Positions 1 to 9,359 are shown, numbered from the stretch's first letter. The stretch is DNA of 50,970 nt from Chitinophagia bacterium (GCA_009920495.1 RFZW01000004.1:1-50970); one strand, 5' to 3'. The notes: generated by a model not told the origin, from the letters alone. Numbers and translations are program-made.

Positions 1-2
1 AA

Positions 3-440
3 ATGATTAAACTACAAGTTATTGGAAATTTAGGCAAAGACGCCTTAGTTAACAATGTAAATGGCAAAACAGTAATTAACTTTAATGTGGCTCATACAGA
101 GCGATTTAAAGACGCACAAGGAAATCAAAAAGATCGTACGACATGGGTGGACTGTTCGTATTGGACAGACCGCACTGCAGTTGCACCTTATTTAAAAAAG
201 GGAACGCAAGTATATGTGGAAGGGACACCGGATGTAAGATCTTATACCACCACTGATGGACGTAATGGTGCTTCATTAACACTTCGAATTTCATCTGTAC
301 AATTATTAGGGGCTAAACCAGCTGGTTCAAGTACAGGTGGCGGATCGGATGCTTCTAATGGCGGCGATACTGGTAATGGCGGATATCAAAGTGCAGGTGG
401 TGGATCTGATACCACTGCAATGGATGATTTACCATTTTAA
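3..440 (+). CDS. ssb: Single-stranded DNA-binding protein
   Basis: Binds and protects single-stranded DNA in replication, recombination and repair. The 145-residue product has an N-terminal OB fold (about residues 1-103; MIKLQVIGNLGKDA start, then VDCSYW and VEGTPDV segments). A Gly/Ser/Asp-rich flexible linker follows (about 106-138), and the protein ends in the acidic tip MDDLPF, the hallmark SSB tail that recruits partner proteins. The start lies two bases into the window, so its promoter cannot be seen. A strong hairpin terminator follows at 464-494, so it appears to be a separate transcription unit. Confidence 0.97.
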   Translation: MIKLQVIGNLGKDALVNNVNGKTVINFNVAHTERFKDAQGNQKDRTTWVDCSYWTDRTAVAPYLKKGTQVYVEGTPDVRSYTTTDGRNGASLTLRISSVQLLGAKPAGSSTGGGSDASNGGDTGNGGYQSAGGGSDTTAMDDLPF

Positions 441-463
441 TTTAATAGCATTCTGCAATATCC

Positions 464-494
464 AAAAGGTATACTTAACGGTATACCTTTTTTT
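464..494 (+). terminator. Rho-independent terminator of ssb
   Basis: Perfect 11-bp stem (464-474 with 481-491), loop TTAACG, followed by a run of T. It lies 24 bases after the ssb stop codon. Confidence 0.85.
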
Positions 495-587
495 GTTATT
501 GGCTAACATATGTTTGGTAATAAGCTTGATTTCTGTAATGTGATTAAATAAGTGTCGCGAATTCAACTAAAATTCACTGCACATAAT

Positions 588-595
588 TACCTTTG
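588..595 (+). promoter_or_regulatory. Putative Bacteroidota -7 box for lysC
   Basis: TACCTTTG fits the Bacteroidota primary-sigma -7 consensus TAnnTTTG, 35 bases before the lysC start. No convincing TTTG box is present 19 bases upstream, so this is a partial match only. Confidence 0.4.
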
Positions 596-630
596 ACGAT
601 ACAAAAATTGATTACATAAATATTTTTCTA

Positions 631-1512
631 ATGAGGGTAATGAAATTTGGAGGAACAAGTGTAGGAAAGCCGGAAAGGATGCACCAAGTATCGCAATTAA
701 TCACGCGTGATGGGGAACCTACGATCGTGGTATTAAGTGCATTGAGCGGAACTACAAATGCATTGGTTGAAATAAGCAATAGCTTGTCAGCACAAGATAA
801 AAAAGGGTCCACTGAAAAAATTGATGCACTAGAAAAGCATTATGCATTATTTATAAATGATTTAATAAAAGAAGCATCGCTTAAAACAAAAGCGGAAGGA
901 ATTATTAAAGAACACTTTGAATTTTTAAGAATAACACAACGCATCTCCTTAAGCGATGCATTGAATAAAGATATTTTAGCACAAGGCGAATTAATGAGCA
1001 CCAAACTTTTTGCTTTGTATTTAGAGCAAGAAAAAATTGATCATGCCTTAATTCCTGCTTTGGATTTCATGTGTTTGGATATGAATGATGAGCCGGATTT
1101 AACTTTGATTGAGCAAAAAATAAAAGTTGTGTTGGCGCAACATCCAACTAAAAAATTATTTATTACCCAGGGATATATTTGTCGCAATGCAAAAGGGGAG
1201 GTTGATAATTTAAAGAGAGGTGGAAGTGATTACACCGCTTCATTAATTGCGGCTGCGGTGCAAGCAAGTGTTTGTGAAATATGGACGGATATTGATGGCA
1301 TGCATAACAATGACCCTCGCGTTGTGGATAAAACGGTTGCTATTGAGCAATTGAGTTTTGATGAAGCTGCGGAGTTGGCATATTTCGGTGCTAAAATATT
1401 ACATCCTACTTGTATTTGGCCTGCACAACAAGGAAACATCCCTGTGAAATTATTAAATACCATGCAACCTTCGGCTGCTGGAACAGTGATAAAAAAAGAA
1501 GCAGGAATATAA
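631..1512 (+). pseudogene. lysC: Aspartate kinase, catalytic part (gene broken)
   Basis: Aspartokinase makes L-aspartyl phosphate, the entry to the lysine/diaminopimelate, threonine and methionine pathways. The catalytic domain is present: KFGGTSVG at residues 4-11, the SALSGTT segment near residue 36, and RGGSDYTA near residue 197. The frame stops after 293 residues at AGTVIKKEAGI, where family members continue into two ACT domains of about 130-150 further residues. The missing end reappears 13 bases later in another frame (1526-1834), starting at its KTPIDMVTTSEVAVS segment. Compared with E. coli LysC, roughly 35-40 residues (start of the first ACT domain) are absent at the junction. This is a deletion plus frameshift, not a simple one-base slip. 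It may be a real lesion or an assembly error. Confidence 0.85.
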
Positions 1513-1525
1513 AACGCCGATTGAT

Positions 1526-1834
1526 ATGGTGACCACATCAGAGGTAGCTGTATCTGTTACTATTGATAGTGATTTGCATTTAGATGAAATTATTGCTGAG
1601 CTTAACAATATCGCATCCATTGAGGTTGAAAAAAATCAAACGATCATTTCGATTGTTGGAAACGAAATTGCCAAAACAGATGCCGTACTAACAAAATTAT
1701 TCGATGCAATTAATGAAATTCCGGTAACCATGGTAAGCTATGGTGGAAGTCATCATAATATTTCATTATTGATTCCAAGAGAATACAAAACCAAAACTTT
1801 ACAACTCGTGAATAAGGGATTATTCAATTTGTAA
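1526..1834 (+). pseudogene. lysC: Aspartate kinase, C-terminal ACT fragment
   Basis: This 102-residue frame begins MVTTSEVAVSVTIDS, a segment found inside the regulatory ACT region of aspartokinases and never at a natural N-terminus. It holds the end of the first ACT domain and all of the second, with MVSYGGSHHNISLLI near residue 70. Reading upstream in the same frame gives EYKTPID, the normal lead-in, up to the lesion near 1500-1512. It could be translated separately from the ATG at 1526 as a free ACT subunit, but I read it as the detached end of the broken gene. Confidence 0.8.
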
Positions 1835-1845
1835 TTGGATTTATT

Positions 1846-4041
1846 TTATAGCTTCGCTCCAATTGAAATAAATAAACTGCGACCATCGGAAGGCAAGGCA
1901 CCTGGTCCTGGGTAGCCACCAGCGCGTCTGGTAAAATATCTTTTATCCAATAGGTTATTGATTCCTGCTTTTAGCTGTAACATTTTGGAAAACTTATAAC
2001 TACCTGTTAAGTCTGTGATTGAATAGGAAGGGATGCGTCCCGTATTCCCATTTGTAATTGCAGCAACTGTATTATTTGCATCACTAAAGGAGGCGCCAAC
2101 AAAACTTAATTGTGCGGTGATTAGAAGATTTTTGTATCCATAGCTGATACCTCCTCTGAAAATATCAGTAGGGGCATTTTCAACTTTTTTGCCTTTGGTA
2201 TTTGCATCTTTATGATCACTGCTATAGGTTGCATTGGTATATGCATAGGAACTAAATAAGATGACATCAGTGGTTTGACTATTTGTAAATGCCCTTATTG
2301 GATTGAATTCAATATAAGATTCGATACCCTGGCTGATACTAGCTCCCACATTGGTGATGAGTCTAAAGTTTGTGCCCGAAGTTGTGATGGTGCCCACACG
2401 ATTATTATATTTTAAATAAAATCCACTAATATCAAATTGAATATAATTTTTTACTTTGCCTCTATAGCCAATATCAAAATTATAGCCTTTGGCATCTTTT
2501 AAATCTGGGTCAACCACATCTGTCGTTGGAGGTGCTTGTAAATTTGCAAATTGAATTGGCCTATAGGCTTGTGATAAATTTGTATAAAATTCTGTACCCT
2601 TTGTAATATGGTATTCTGATCCAACACCAGCGAGTAGGAAATTTCTACTCCTAGTGATATTTTGTAAATTAATGGCTGTTCCATTGGTGGTTAGTCCATT
2701 TCTTCCAGCAGCTGATCCTTCCAACCATTCATATCGGATACCTGGAATTAAATATAGCTTATCTGAAAATTTAAAAATGTTTTCAATAAATGCTGCGGCA
2801 TTGGATGATGCAAAACTTACATCTTTAGGGTAGGTCCCTTTTATAGTGATATCATAATTTGAGCCCGTGCTACCAATGCCATCGGCTAACCGGTCCGTAT
2901 TGCCTTTATATAATCTAATACCTCCTGCAATCGTATTTTTAAATTTACCAATGGCATAATCGCTTATAATTCTACTTTCAATTCCGTAGTTTCTGTATTT
3001 ATCTAAATTAACGATCCTATTATTAAATTGGTTTGTAGTTGGGTTGATGCTATCTTTTATATTGATGGGTTGTAAAAATCCAACACTATTTCGGTCACCG
3101 ATGGTTCCGAAAATTTTTGTATTCCAACGGCTATGTTCATTGATTTCGTATTGTAGTATTAGGGCGGGTGTCATCCAAGTGATATCAAACCAGTTTCTGT
3201 TTCGGAAGCTTTGTTTTGCATCTTGTATTAATTGAACATCGGTTAAACCTCCCGCTTGTTGGCTTCTGATATGTGAATACATTAATTCAAACTTGAGTGA
3301 AAATTTATTTGTAAAATTATAGGTAATTGAACCGAAACCAGATTTGGTATAAAATTGACTATTATTTCGCCAACCCTCTCCATTTCGTTGGTCAAAAAAT
3401 GAATAATAATGCAGTTTTCCACGCTTGCCACCTAATGCATTATAACTATTTAATAAACCATTGCTACCAATAGTTTGTTGCGTTTCAAACTCGATGGGTT
3501 TATTGATTTCATTTCCATCCTTTAATATATAGTTGACCATGCCACCGAATTGCGGTCCATATTGTAAGGCACCTTGACCTCTCACAATTTCAATTCTTTG
3601 AACTGCTTGCAATTGTGGATTGTAATAAGCTTCAGGATAGCCAAATGGATCGGCGGCGATATCATAGCCGTTTTGTCTAACATTAAATTCCCAACTTCGG
3701 TTAGGGCTTAAACCTCTTGCGGCAATGCCTATTTGAATACCGCTAGGGTCACTTTCCCAAACGTGTATCCCTGGGACTTTTGCTAATACTTGACGCATGG
3801 TGTTGTTGGCGATATTGCCCTGTACATTTTCAAGCACAATTAAAGCGTTCTTTTTACCTGCATAAATGGTGGTGCCAACAATTTCTGGTAGTTGTTGGTA
3901 ATCGCTTTTGCTATTTCTGCCAACAACAGTAATGTCGGGCAAGCTTTTCCATTGTATACTATCCTTGATTTTGTCCTGTGCATTTATGTTTTGATTCAAA
4001 ACACAAATTATGGAAATGGCGAGGCTTAATTTTAGTATCAT
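1846..4041 (-). CDS. TonB-dependent receptor, FecA-like
   Basis: Outer-membrane active transporter of the ferric dicitrate receptor type; the real ligand cannot be told from sequence. I prefer the start at 4041 (731 residues), giving the signal peptide MILKLSLAISIICVLNQNINAQ; an upstream ATG at 4068 would add nine residues. The plug domain follows (about residues 50-170) with NNTMRQVLAKVPGIHVWE and IEIVRGQGALQYGPQFGG. The rest is a 22-strand barrel ending in GRSLFISIGAKL with an aromatic terminal strand. No STN domain or carboxypeptidase-like domain precedes the plug, so it is not of the SusC type and probably does not signal to a FecR. It converges on the lysC fragment with a gap of only 11 bases and has no obvious partner genes. 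Confidence 0.88.
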   Translation of the reverse strand: MILKLSLAISIICVLNQNINAQDKIKDSIQWKSLPDITVVGRNSKSDYQQLPEIVGTTIYAGKKNALIVLENVQGNIANNTMRQVLAKVPGIHVWESDPSGIQIGIAARGLSPNRSWEFNVRQNGYDIAADPFGYPEAYYNPQLQAVQRIEIVRGQGALQYGPQFGGMVNYILKDGNEINKPIEFETQQTIGSNGLLNSYNALGGKRGKLHYYSFFDQRNGEGWRNNSQFYTKSGFGSITYNFTNKFSLKFELMYSHIRSQQAGGLTDVQLIQDAKQSFRNRNWFDITWMTPALILQYEINEHSRWNTKIFGTIGDRNSVGFLQPINIKDSINPTTNQFNNRIVNLDKYRNYGIESRIISDYAIGKFKNTIAGGIRLYKGNTDRLADGIGSTGSNYDITIKGTYPKDVSFASSNAAAFIENIFKFSDKLYLIPGIRYEWLEGSAAGRNGLTTNGTAINLQNITRSRNFLLAGVGSEYHITKGTEFYTNLSQAYRPIQFANLQAPPTTDVVDPDLKDAKGYNFDIGYRGKVKNYIQFDISGFYLKYNNRVGTITTSGTNFRLITNVGASISQGIESYIEFNPIRAFTNSQTTDVILFSSYAYTNATYSSDHKDANTKGKKVENAPTDIFRGGISYGYKNLLITAQLSFVGASFSDANNTVAAITNGNTGRIPSYSITDLTGSYKFSKMLQLKAGINNLLDKRYFTRRAGGYPGPGALPSDGRSLFISIGAKL

Positions 4042-4123
4042 ACTATTAAGCCGCAAAAATAAAGTCAATGTGAACTGCTCATTTTTGAAATCAGGAAAAG
4101 TGGTTTATGTTATCCGGAAAAAT

Positions 4124-4156
4124 AAAAAGGAGTCCTGAAAATCGGGACTCCTTTTT
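4124..4156. terminator. Bidirectional hairpin terminator between queA and the FecA-like gene
   Basis: A 12-bp perfect stem (4124-4135 with 4145-4156), A-run on one side and T-run on the other. It is the last of four hairpins downstream of queA. Confidence 0.75.
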
Positions 4157-4200
4157 GGCTAGAATTTATTTTTAATAAAAGGTTCATTTTAGGCCAAAAA

Positions 4201-4231
4201 AAAAGAGCCAAATATTGCATTTGGCTCTTTT
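4201..4231. terminator. Bidirectional hairpin terminator
   Basis: A 12-bp perfect stem (4201-4212 with 4220-4231), loop TATTGCA, flanked by A and T runs. It is in the right place to end queA transcription. Confidence 0.75.
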
Positions 4232-4260
4232 ATAATTATAAGTAGTAAAATATAAAAGAG

Positions 4261-4305
4261 GTTTATTTAAGTCTTTTATATTTTTATAAAAAGACTTAAA
4301 TAAAC
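4261..4305. repeat. Long AT-rich inverted repeat after queA
   Basis: A 17-bp perfect stem (4261-4277 with 4289-4305) and an 11-base loop. The stem is AT-rich and unusually long for an ordinary terminator. Confidence 0.7.
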
Positions 4306-4325
4306 AGTATAAAAATTATAAACCT

Positions 4326-4370
4326 ATTATTTATCTAAATTTATTTTCTCAAAAAATTTAGATAAATAAT
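4326..4370. repeat. AT-rich inverted repeat overlapping the queA stop
   Basis: A 17-bp perfect stem (4326-4342 with 4354-4370) and an 11-base loop. The right arm contains the last codons and the stop of queA (4358-4360). Confidence 0.7.
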
Positions 4371-5407
4371 AACGCATCACCGTAAGAGAAGAAACGATAC
4401 TTATCTTTAATTGCTTTTTTATATGCTTCCATCGCTAATTCATATCCTGCAAAAGCGCAAGACATAATTAACAAACTCGTTTTTGGTAAATGAAAGTTGG
4501 TCACCAAGCTATCCGCAATATTAAAGTTATAAGGAGGGTGAATAAAATGATTTGTCCAACCTTCCGCTGGTTTTAATAAGCGTTGTGCAGTTACGCTACT
4601 TTCCATTGCACGCATGGCTGTTGTTCCAATGGAACAAACGCGACGACCATTTTGTTTTGCAGTATTAATAATGCGACAAGCATCTTCGTCAATCTTAAAA
4701 TATTCTGCATCCATTTTATGTTTGCTTAAATCTTCCACTTCAATAGGACGGAAAGTGCTTAAGCCAGTATGTAAGGTGACTTCCGCAAAACGGATACCTA
4801 AAATTTCTGATCTTTTAATTAACTCCTTGCTAAAGTGTAATCCAGCTGTAGGTGCAGCTACGGCACCTTCATACTTTGCATAAACTGTTTGGTATCTTTC
4901 TTTATCTTCTTCGTCTGGCTTACGCTTAATGTATTTAGGCAATGGGGTTTCTCCTAAAAATTCTAACATGTTTCTAAATCCATCATCATCACCTTCCCAT
5001 AAAAAACGAATGGTACGGCCACGGCTAGTGGTATTGTCAATGACTTCGGCAACCAATTCTTCGTTTTCGCCAAAATATAATTTGTTTCCTACACGAATTT
5101 TTCTTGCGGGATCAACAATTACGTCCCATAAACGATTGGGCTTATTTAATTCTCTTAATAAGAAAACTTCAATCTTAGCACCTGTTTTTTCCTTGCGACC
5201 ATACATACGAGCAGGAAAAACTTTGGTGTTGTTCACGACAAAAACATCTTTGTCATCGTAGTACTCTAATAAATCGGAAAAATTTCGATTCTCCATGTGA
5301 CCATTCTGACGGTTCACGACCATCAGTCTACTGTCTTCTCTACGCTTGGTAGGGTGTTGTGCGATCAAATTCAAAGGTAGGTCGTACCTAAATTGGGAAA
5401 GTTTCAT
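4358..5407 (-). CDS. queA: S-adenosylmethionine:tRNA ribosyltransferase-isomerase
   Basis: Transfers and isomerises the ribose of SAM onto 7-aminomethyl-7-deazaguanine in tRNA, giving epoxyqueuosine at the wobble position of GUN anticodons. At 349 residues it has full family length. Clear family segments are the start [33 protein letters not shown] near residue 58, AAPTAGLHF near 184, [12 protein letters not shown] near 210, and [11 protein letters not shown] with [14 protein letters not shown] near the C-terminus. The gene stands alone, divergent from ccmC, and is followed by four stacked inverted repeats. Confidence 0.97.
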   Translation of the reverse strand: MKLSQFRYDLPLNLIAQHPTKRREDSRLMVVNRQNGHMENRNFSDLLEYYDDKDVFVVNNTKVFPARMYGRKEKTGAKIEVFLLRELNKPNRLWDVIVDPARKIRVGNKLYFGENEELVAEVIDNTTSRGRTIRFLWEGDDDGFRNMLEFLGETPLPKYIKRKPDEEDKERYQTVYAKYEGAVAAPTAGLHFSKELIKRSEILGIRFAEVTLHTGLSTFRPIEVEDLSKHKMDAEYFKIDEDACRIINTAKQNGRRVCSIGTTAMRAMESSVTAQRLLKPAEGWTNHFIHPPYNFNIADSLVTNFHLPKTSLLIMSCAFAGYELAMEAYKKAIKDKYRFFSYGDALLFI

Positions 5408-5541
5408 TTGTGTCTATTTTTGGGTGATAGCCACATTAAGTTTACTACAGCCTTACGGGGCAGTTCGCTTCATGTTACGGTCACTAGATTTGCAAACAAT
5501 TGTTAGTTTTGGTCCAGTGTTGATTTAAAACAAATTATTCT

Positions 5542-6222
5542 ATGTTGAAAGCTAAATGGTGGAAAGTTTTGTCATTTTTCCTTTTGTTGTACACCTGTAC
5601 CTATGGATTCATTGTTAAAGTACCTAAGTTGGATGATCGTATGCGTGAATCTATCCGCAATATGTTTTTTCATGTGCCTATGTGGTTTGGTATGATGATA
5701 TTATTTTTTGTTTCCTTATTTTATGCAATTAAATATTTGAGATCTGGTAATCCAGTGCATGATGTGTATTCCTATGCTTATGCATCCATGGGTTTGGTAT
5801 TTGGAATTTTAGGAATTATTACTGGTGCGTTTTGGGCGAACTACCAATGGGGTAGTCCTTGGGTAGGTGATCCAAAACAAAATGGTGCAGCCATTGCTTT
5901 ACTCATCTATTTTGCCTATTTCGTTTTAAGAGGAAGTTTAATTGATATGGAAAAACGCGCAAGATTATCTGCCGTGTATAATATATTTTCCTTCTTCATG
6001 TTGTTTCCTACTTTATGGATTTTACCAAGATTAACGGAATCCTTACATCCAGGTGGACAGGGCAGTGAAGGGAATCCTGGAATTAATGGAAAAGATATGT
6101 CTGCAAGCATGCGAATAGTGTTTTATCCAGCAGTGATTGGTTGGACTTTATTAGGGGTATGGATAAGTACTTTAAATATCCGTTACCAATTATTAAAATT
6201 AAAGAAGGAAGAATTATTATAA
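5542..6222 (+). CDS. ccmC: Cytochrome c maturation protein CcmC/CcsA family
   Basis: Inner-membrane haem-handling protein for cytochrome c maturation. The 226-residue product has six predicted membrane segments, the tryptophan-rich WGSPWVGDPKQ motif (residues 103-113, the family's WWD-type region) and candidate haem-ligand histidines at H44 (MFFHVPMWF) and in LTESLHPGG (near 171). A CcmD-like small gene follows after 25 bases, and ccmB lies 3 kb away on the other strand. At least two proteins in this window need such a system: the cytochrome c domain at 25155-26915 clearly depends on it. Confidence 0.9.
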   Translation: MLKAKWWKVLSFFLLLYTCTYGFIVKVPKLDDRMRESIRNMFFHVPMWFGMMILFFVSLFYAIKYLRSGNPVHDVYSYAYASMGLVFGILGIITGAFWANYQWGSPWVGDPKQNGAAIALLIYFAYFVLRGSLIDMEKRARLSAVYNIFSFFMLFPTLWILPRLTESLHPGGQGSEGNPGINGKDMSASMRIVFYPAVIGWTLLGVWISTLNIRYQLLKLKKEELL

Positions 6223-6247
6223 AAATTAACAATCTAAATTAAACCAT

Positions 6248-6421
6248 ATGATTTCTCTTTTACAAGCAATGACGGCAAATAATTCAGACAACTTAATGTT
6301 ACGCGATGGTAAAATATATTTAGTAATGACTATCGTTAGCATCATATTAGTGGGCTTATTTATTTATGTGGCAAGCGTTGATAAAAAAATAAGCAAATTA
6401 GAAAATGGCGCAAAAGATTAA
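6248..6421 (+). CDS. CcmD-like small membrane protein
   Basis: A 57-residue protein starting MISLLQAMTANNSDN. It has one membrane segment (about residues 24-43, IYLVMTIVSIILVGLFIYVA) and then a short charged tail (SVDKKISKLENGAKD). The single helix with a charged C-terminus, the length, and the position 25 bases after ccmC all match CcmD-like proteins of Bacteroidota, which help haem export. The sequence is too short for homology alone to be decisive. Confidence 0.7.
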   Translation: MISLLQAMTANNSDNLMLRDGKIYLVMTIVSIILVGLFIYVASVDKKISKLENGAKD

Positions 6422-6442
6422 ATTTATTTAAAACCAATATAT

Positions 6443-7864
6443 ATGTCAGACAATCAGCCTTACAGTTTTTTTGAAAGTGTTGAAAAAAGTTTCGACAAGG
6501 CTTCCAAATTCACAACATGGGAGCAAGGAATATTAGATCAAATTAAAGCATGTAATAGCATTTACAGCATGCGTTTCCCAGTAAAAATGGATGACGGTCA
6601 TATTGAAGTAATTGAAGCATATCGTGTACAGCATTCACAACATAAGTCACCATGTAAAGGGGGTATTCGTTTTAGTATGGCGGTGAATCAGGATGAGGTA
6701 ATGGCATTGGCTGCATTAATGACGTATAAGTGTGCCATTGTGAATGTTCCTTTTGGTGGTGCGAAGGGGGGGATTAAAATTAGCCCACGAAGTTTAAGTG
6801 CGTATGAATTAGAAAAAATAACTAGAAGATATACTTCAGAATTAGTAAAGAAAAATTTTATCGGTCCAGGTATTGATGTACCTGCACCAGATTACGGAAC
6901 AGGTGAGCGTGAGATGGCATGGATTGTGGATACCTATCAATCATTAAAGCCAGGCGAAATTGATGCAGCTGGTTGTGTGACTGGTAAACCTATTTCTTTA
7001 GGTGGTGTACGTGGTCGTAAAGAAGCCACAGGCTTGGGTGTGTTTTTTGGTATCAGAGAAGTTTGTTTGATGGAAGATCAAATGAAAAAATTAGGCCTTA
7101 CTGTTGGCGTGCAGGATAAAAAAGTTATTGTGCAAGGCTTGGGAAATGTTGGTTATTATACTTCTAAGTTTTTCAGAGAGGGTGGTGCTAAAGTTATTGC
7201 TATTGCAGAATTTGAAGGGGCTATTTATAACGAGGATGGATTAAATGAGGAAGATGTTTTCCAACATCGTAAAAAAACAGGAAGTATTTTGAATTTCCCA
7301 GGGGCTACTAATATTGCAAATAGTGCAGAAGCTTTAGAAATGGAATGTGATATTTTAATTCCGGCAGCATTGGAAAATGTAATTGATAAAAATAATGCGC
7401 CACGAATCAAAGCGAAAATTATTGGGGAAGCGGCGAATGGTCCATTAACGCCAGCAGCGGATGAGGTTTTTGCAAAAAAGGGAATTTTAGTTATTCCAGA
7501 TATGTATTTAAATGCAGGTGGTGTTACTGTTTCTTATTTTGAGTGGTTGAAAAACTTAAGCCATGTAAGATATGGTCGTTTGGAAAAAAGATTCACAGAA
7601 AATGCGAATATTAATATTTTGAATCAGATGGAGGAATTGACTGGTAAAAAAGTGAATCCTTCTGAGAAAGAAATTATTGCACATGGTCCTGATGAAATTG
7701 ATTTAGTGCATAGTGGATTGGAGGAGACAATGATTAATGCGACGCGAGAAATTATGGACATATGGAAAGCAAATCCTGCGATACCTGATATGAGAACAGC
7801 CGCTTACGTTTGTGCCATTAATAAAGTAGGAACCTCTTATGCTGAATTAGGCATCTTCCCATAA
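6443..7864 (+). CDS. gdhA: Glu/Leu/Phe/Val dehydrogenase (glutamate dehydrogenase)
   Basis: Interconverts glutamate and 2-oxoglutarate plus ammonia with a nicotinamide cofactor. The 473-residue protein contains KGGIRF near residue 72, the catalytic-lysine motif PFGGAKGGI (about 103-111), [21 protein letters not shown], and a Rossmann GLGNVG motif near residue 233. It lies 21 bases after the CcmD-like gene on the same strand, without obvious functional connection. In this genome it could take up ammonia released by the lyases of the 20-41 kb island. Confidence 0.95.
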   Translation: MSDNQPYSFFESVEKSFDKASKFTTWEQGILDQIKACNSIYSMRFPVKMDDGHIEVIEAYRVQHSQHKSPCKGGIRFSMAVNQDEVMALAALMTYKCAIVNVPFGGAKGGIKISPRSLSAYELEKITRRYTSELVKKNFIGPGIDVPAPDYGTGEREMAWIVDTYQSLKPGEIDAAGCVTGKPISLGGVRGRKEATGLGVFFGIREVCLMEDQMKKLGLTVGVQDKKVIVQGLGNVGYYTSKFFREGGAKVIAIAEFEGAIYNEDGLNEEDVFQHRKKTGSILNFPGATNIANSAEALEMECDILIPAALENVIDKNNAPRIKAKIIGEAANGPLTPAADEVFAKKGILVIPDMYLNAGGVTVSYFEWLKNLSHVRYGRLEKRFTENANINILNQMEELTGKKVNPSEKEIIAHGPDEIDLVHSGLEETMINATREIMDIWKANPAIPDMRTAAYVCAINKVGTSYAELGIFP

Positions 7865-7880
7865 CCTGAAATAACATTCA

Positions 7881-8315
7881 TTATATATATTCGGGGAAAT
7901 TTTGCAATGGCTGCAGTTTCCCCGATGCTATTTTAGCACCCAATGTTTGATGTCCATTTGTGATAATTAAGTATTGCGCATTTAATATTTGTTGGTACTG
8001 TAAAATTTGTTGCAAAGTTTTCTCGCCAATTTCCACCCTTGCTTCCTTACATTCAATAATCATCCAAGGGGTATCCTCTTTATATACGACGATATCAAAA
8101 CGTTTATTGAGTTCTCCTAATTGAATGGTTTTTTCAACGGCAATTAAACTACTTGGATAGTTGCAGATTTGTACTAAATATTGCAGGGTATTTTGCCTTA
8201 CCCACTCTTCGGGGGTGAGTATGATCCACGCTTTCCTAAACGGATCAAATATTTGATCCTTGCCTTGCACTTGCTGTATTTTAAAGGGATAGGTGGGGTA
8301 AATTAAGGCTTGCAT
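7881..8315 (-). CDS. HsdR N-terminal-domain (PD-(D/E)XK-like) protein
   Basis: A 144-residue protein resembling the N-terminal nuclease domain of type I restriction subunit R, but standing alone with no helicase, HsdM or HsdS nearby. The likely PD-(D/E)XK core is RFDIVVYKEDTPWMIIECKE (about residues 72-91), with D74 and E88-x-K90 as candidate catalytic residues. A Q-rich helix, EKTLQQILQYQQIL, follows. Such solo proteins are common in Bacteroidota and are probably not restriction enzymes; the role is unknown. Confidence 0.75.
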   Translation of the reverse strand: MQALIYPTYPFKIQQVQGKDQIFDPFRKAWIILTPEEWVRQNTLQYLVQICNYPSSLIAVEKTIQLGELNKRFDIVVYKEDTPWMIIECKEARVEIGEKTLQQILQYQQILNAQYLIITNGHQTLGAKIASGKLQPLQNFPEYI

Positions 8316-8412
8316 GTGGATGTCCGATAAAATTTGTAATTTCAGCTATTAATACTTCAAATATAAGCACAGAATAATTGGGAAGTAGTAGTCACAGTTA
8401 AAATAATTATGT

Positions 8413-9183
8413 ATGAAATCAAAGCAGGAAATAGTTGACAATTGGTTGCCTAGGTATACCGGTGCTACCTTGGACCAATTTGGTAAATATGTACTATTAA
8501 CCAACTTTAGCCATTATGTAAACATGTTTGCAAAAATGCATAATGTAGAAGTTATTGGTAAGGATCGCCCTATGCAGTGTGCAACTGCAGAAGGTATTAC
8601 TATTATTAATTTTGGAATGGGTAGCCCAGGTGCGGCAACCATCATGGACTTGCTTACTGCAATACAGCCCGAAGCAGTTTTATTTTTAGGTAAATGTGGT
8701 GGGTTGAAAAAAAGAAACAAAATTGGTGATTTAATTTTACCTATTGCAGCCATCAGAGGGGAGGGTACCTCCAATGATTATTTCCCTGCTGAGGTTCCTG
8801 CATTACCTGCGTTCGCATTACAAAAAGCAATTTCAACTACGATACGTGATAGTGGTGTAGATTATTGGACGGGCACAGTATATACCACGAATCGTCGCGT
8901 ATGGGAACATGATGATGCATTCAAACAATACTTAACGGATATTCGCGCTTATGCCATTGATATGGAAACAGCGACCATATTTACCGTAGGTTTTTATAAT
9001 AAAATACCAACAGGTGCATTATTATTAGTGAGTGATTCACCGATGATTCCTGAAGGTGTTAAAACAGAAGCAAGCGATAGTTTAGTGACTGCTGAATTTG
9101 TGGAGCGTCATTTAAATATTGGTATTGAATCATTGAAGCAATTAATCAATAACGGACAAACCGTTAGACACCTTCAGTTTTAA
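8413..9183 (+). CDS. amn: AMP nucleosidase
   Basis: Hydrolyses AMP to adenine and ribose 5-phosphate. The 256-residue form matches the short Bacteroidota type, a nucleoside-phosphorylase fold without the long N-terminal regulatory part of the E. coli enzyme. Visible segments are GMGSPGAATIMDLL (about 73-86), LFLGKCGGLKKRN near 96, the substrate-binding IDMETATIF near 186, and LLLVSDSPM near 212. The stop codon is embedded in a long inverted repeat at 9178-9226. Confidence 0.93.
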   Translation: MKSKQEIVDNWLPRYTGATLDQFGKYVLLTNFSHYVNMFAKMHNVEVIGKDRPMQCATAEGITIINFGMGSPGAATIMDLLTAIQPEAVLFLGKCGGLKKRNKIGDLILPIAAIRGEGTSNDYFPAEVPALPAFALQKAISTTIRDSGVDYWTGTVYTTNRRVWEHDDAFKQYLTDIRAYAIDMETATIFTVGFYNKIPTGALLLVSDSPMIPEGVKTEASDSLVTAEFVERHLNIGIESLKQLINNGQTVRHLQF

Positions 9184-9226
9184 TAATTTATATTTTATAA
9201 AGAATAAAAAATATAAATTATTAAAA
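9178..9226. repeat. 19-bp-stem AT-rich hairpin spanning the amn stop codon
   Basis: Perfect inverted repeat, 9178-9196 with 9208-9226, with an 11-base loop. The stop codon of amn (9181-9183) is in the left arm. Probably acts as terminator or 3' stabiliser between the convergent amn and ccmB. Confidence 0.75.
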
Positions 9227-9320
9227 CTTCATCCTCTTTTTGATTTTTTTTATTAATCTTTTTTAATGGAGAAAAATGCTATATTTTTCTCCTTTTTTCT
9301 TTTTTATCATTTAGATAATA

Positions 9321-9359
9321 AATAAATTTAAAATTATATTTTTTAATTTTAAATTTATT
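9321..9359. repeat. AT-rich hairpin spanning the ccmB stop codon
   Basis: Inverted repeat, 9321-9336 with 9344-9359 (16 bp). It contains the ccmB stop codon (9355-9357). The 94 bases between this hairpin and 9226 are T-rich, with no gene. Confidence 0.7.

Noticed and set aside
1230-1538. Antisense open frame over lysC
   Set aside because: No family features and fully inside a recognised coding region; shadow frame.
1526-1834. Independent ACT-domain regulator gene
   Set aside because: It starts in mid-domain and joins the preceding aspartokinase fragment in alignment; a broken gene is the simpler reading.
4069-4357. Small RNA gene among the hairpins after queA
   Set aside because: The hairpins are well formed, but no promoter box was seen for a separate transcript; terminators or 3' elements suffice.
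7881-8315. Type I restriction system
   Set aside because: Only the N-terminal domain of HsdR is present; HsdM, HsdS and the helicase part are absent.
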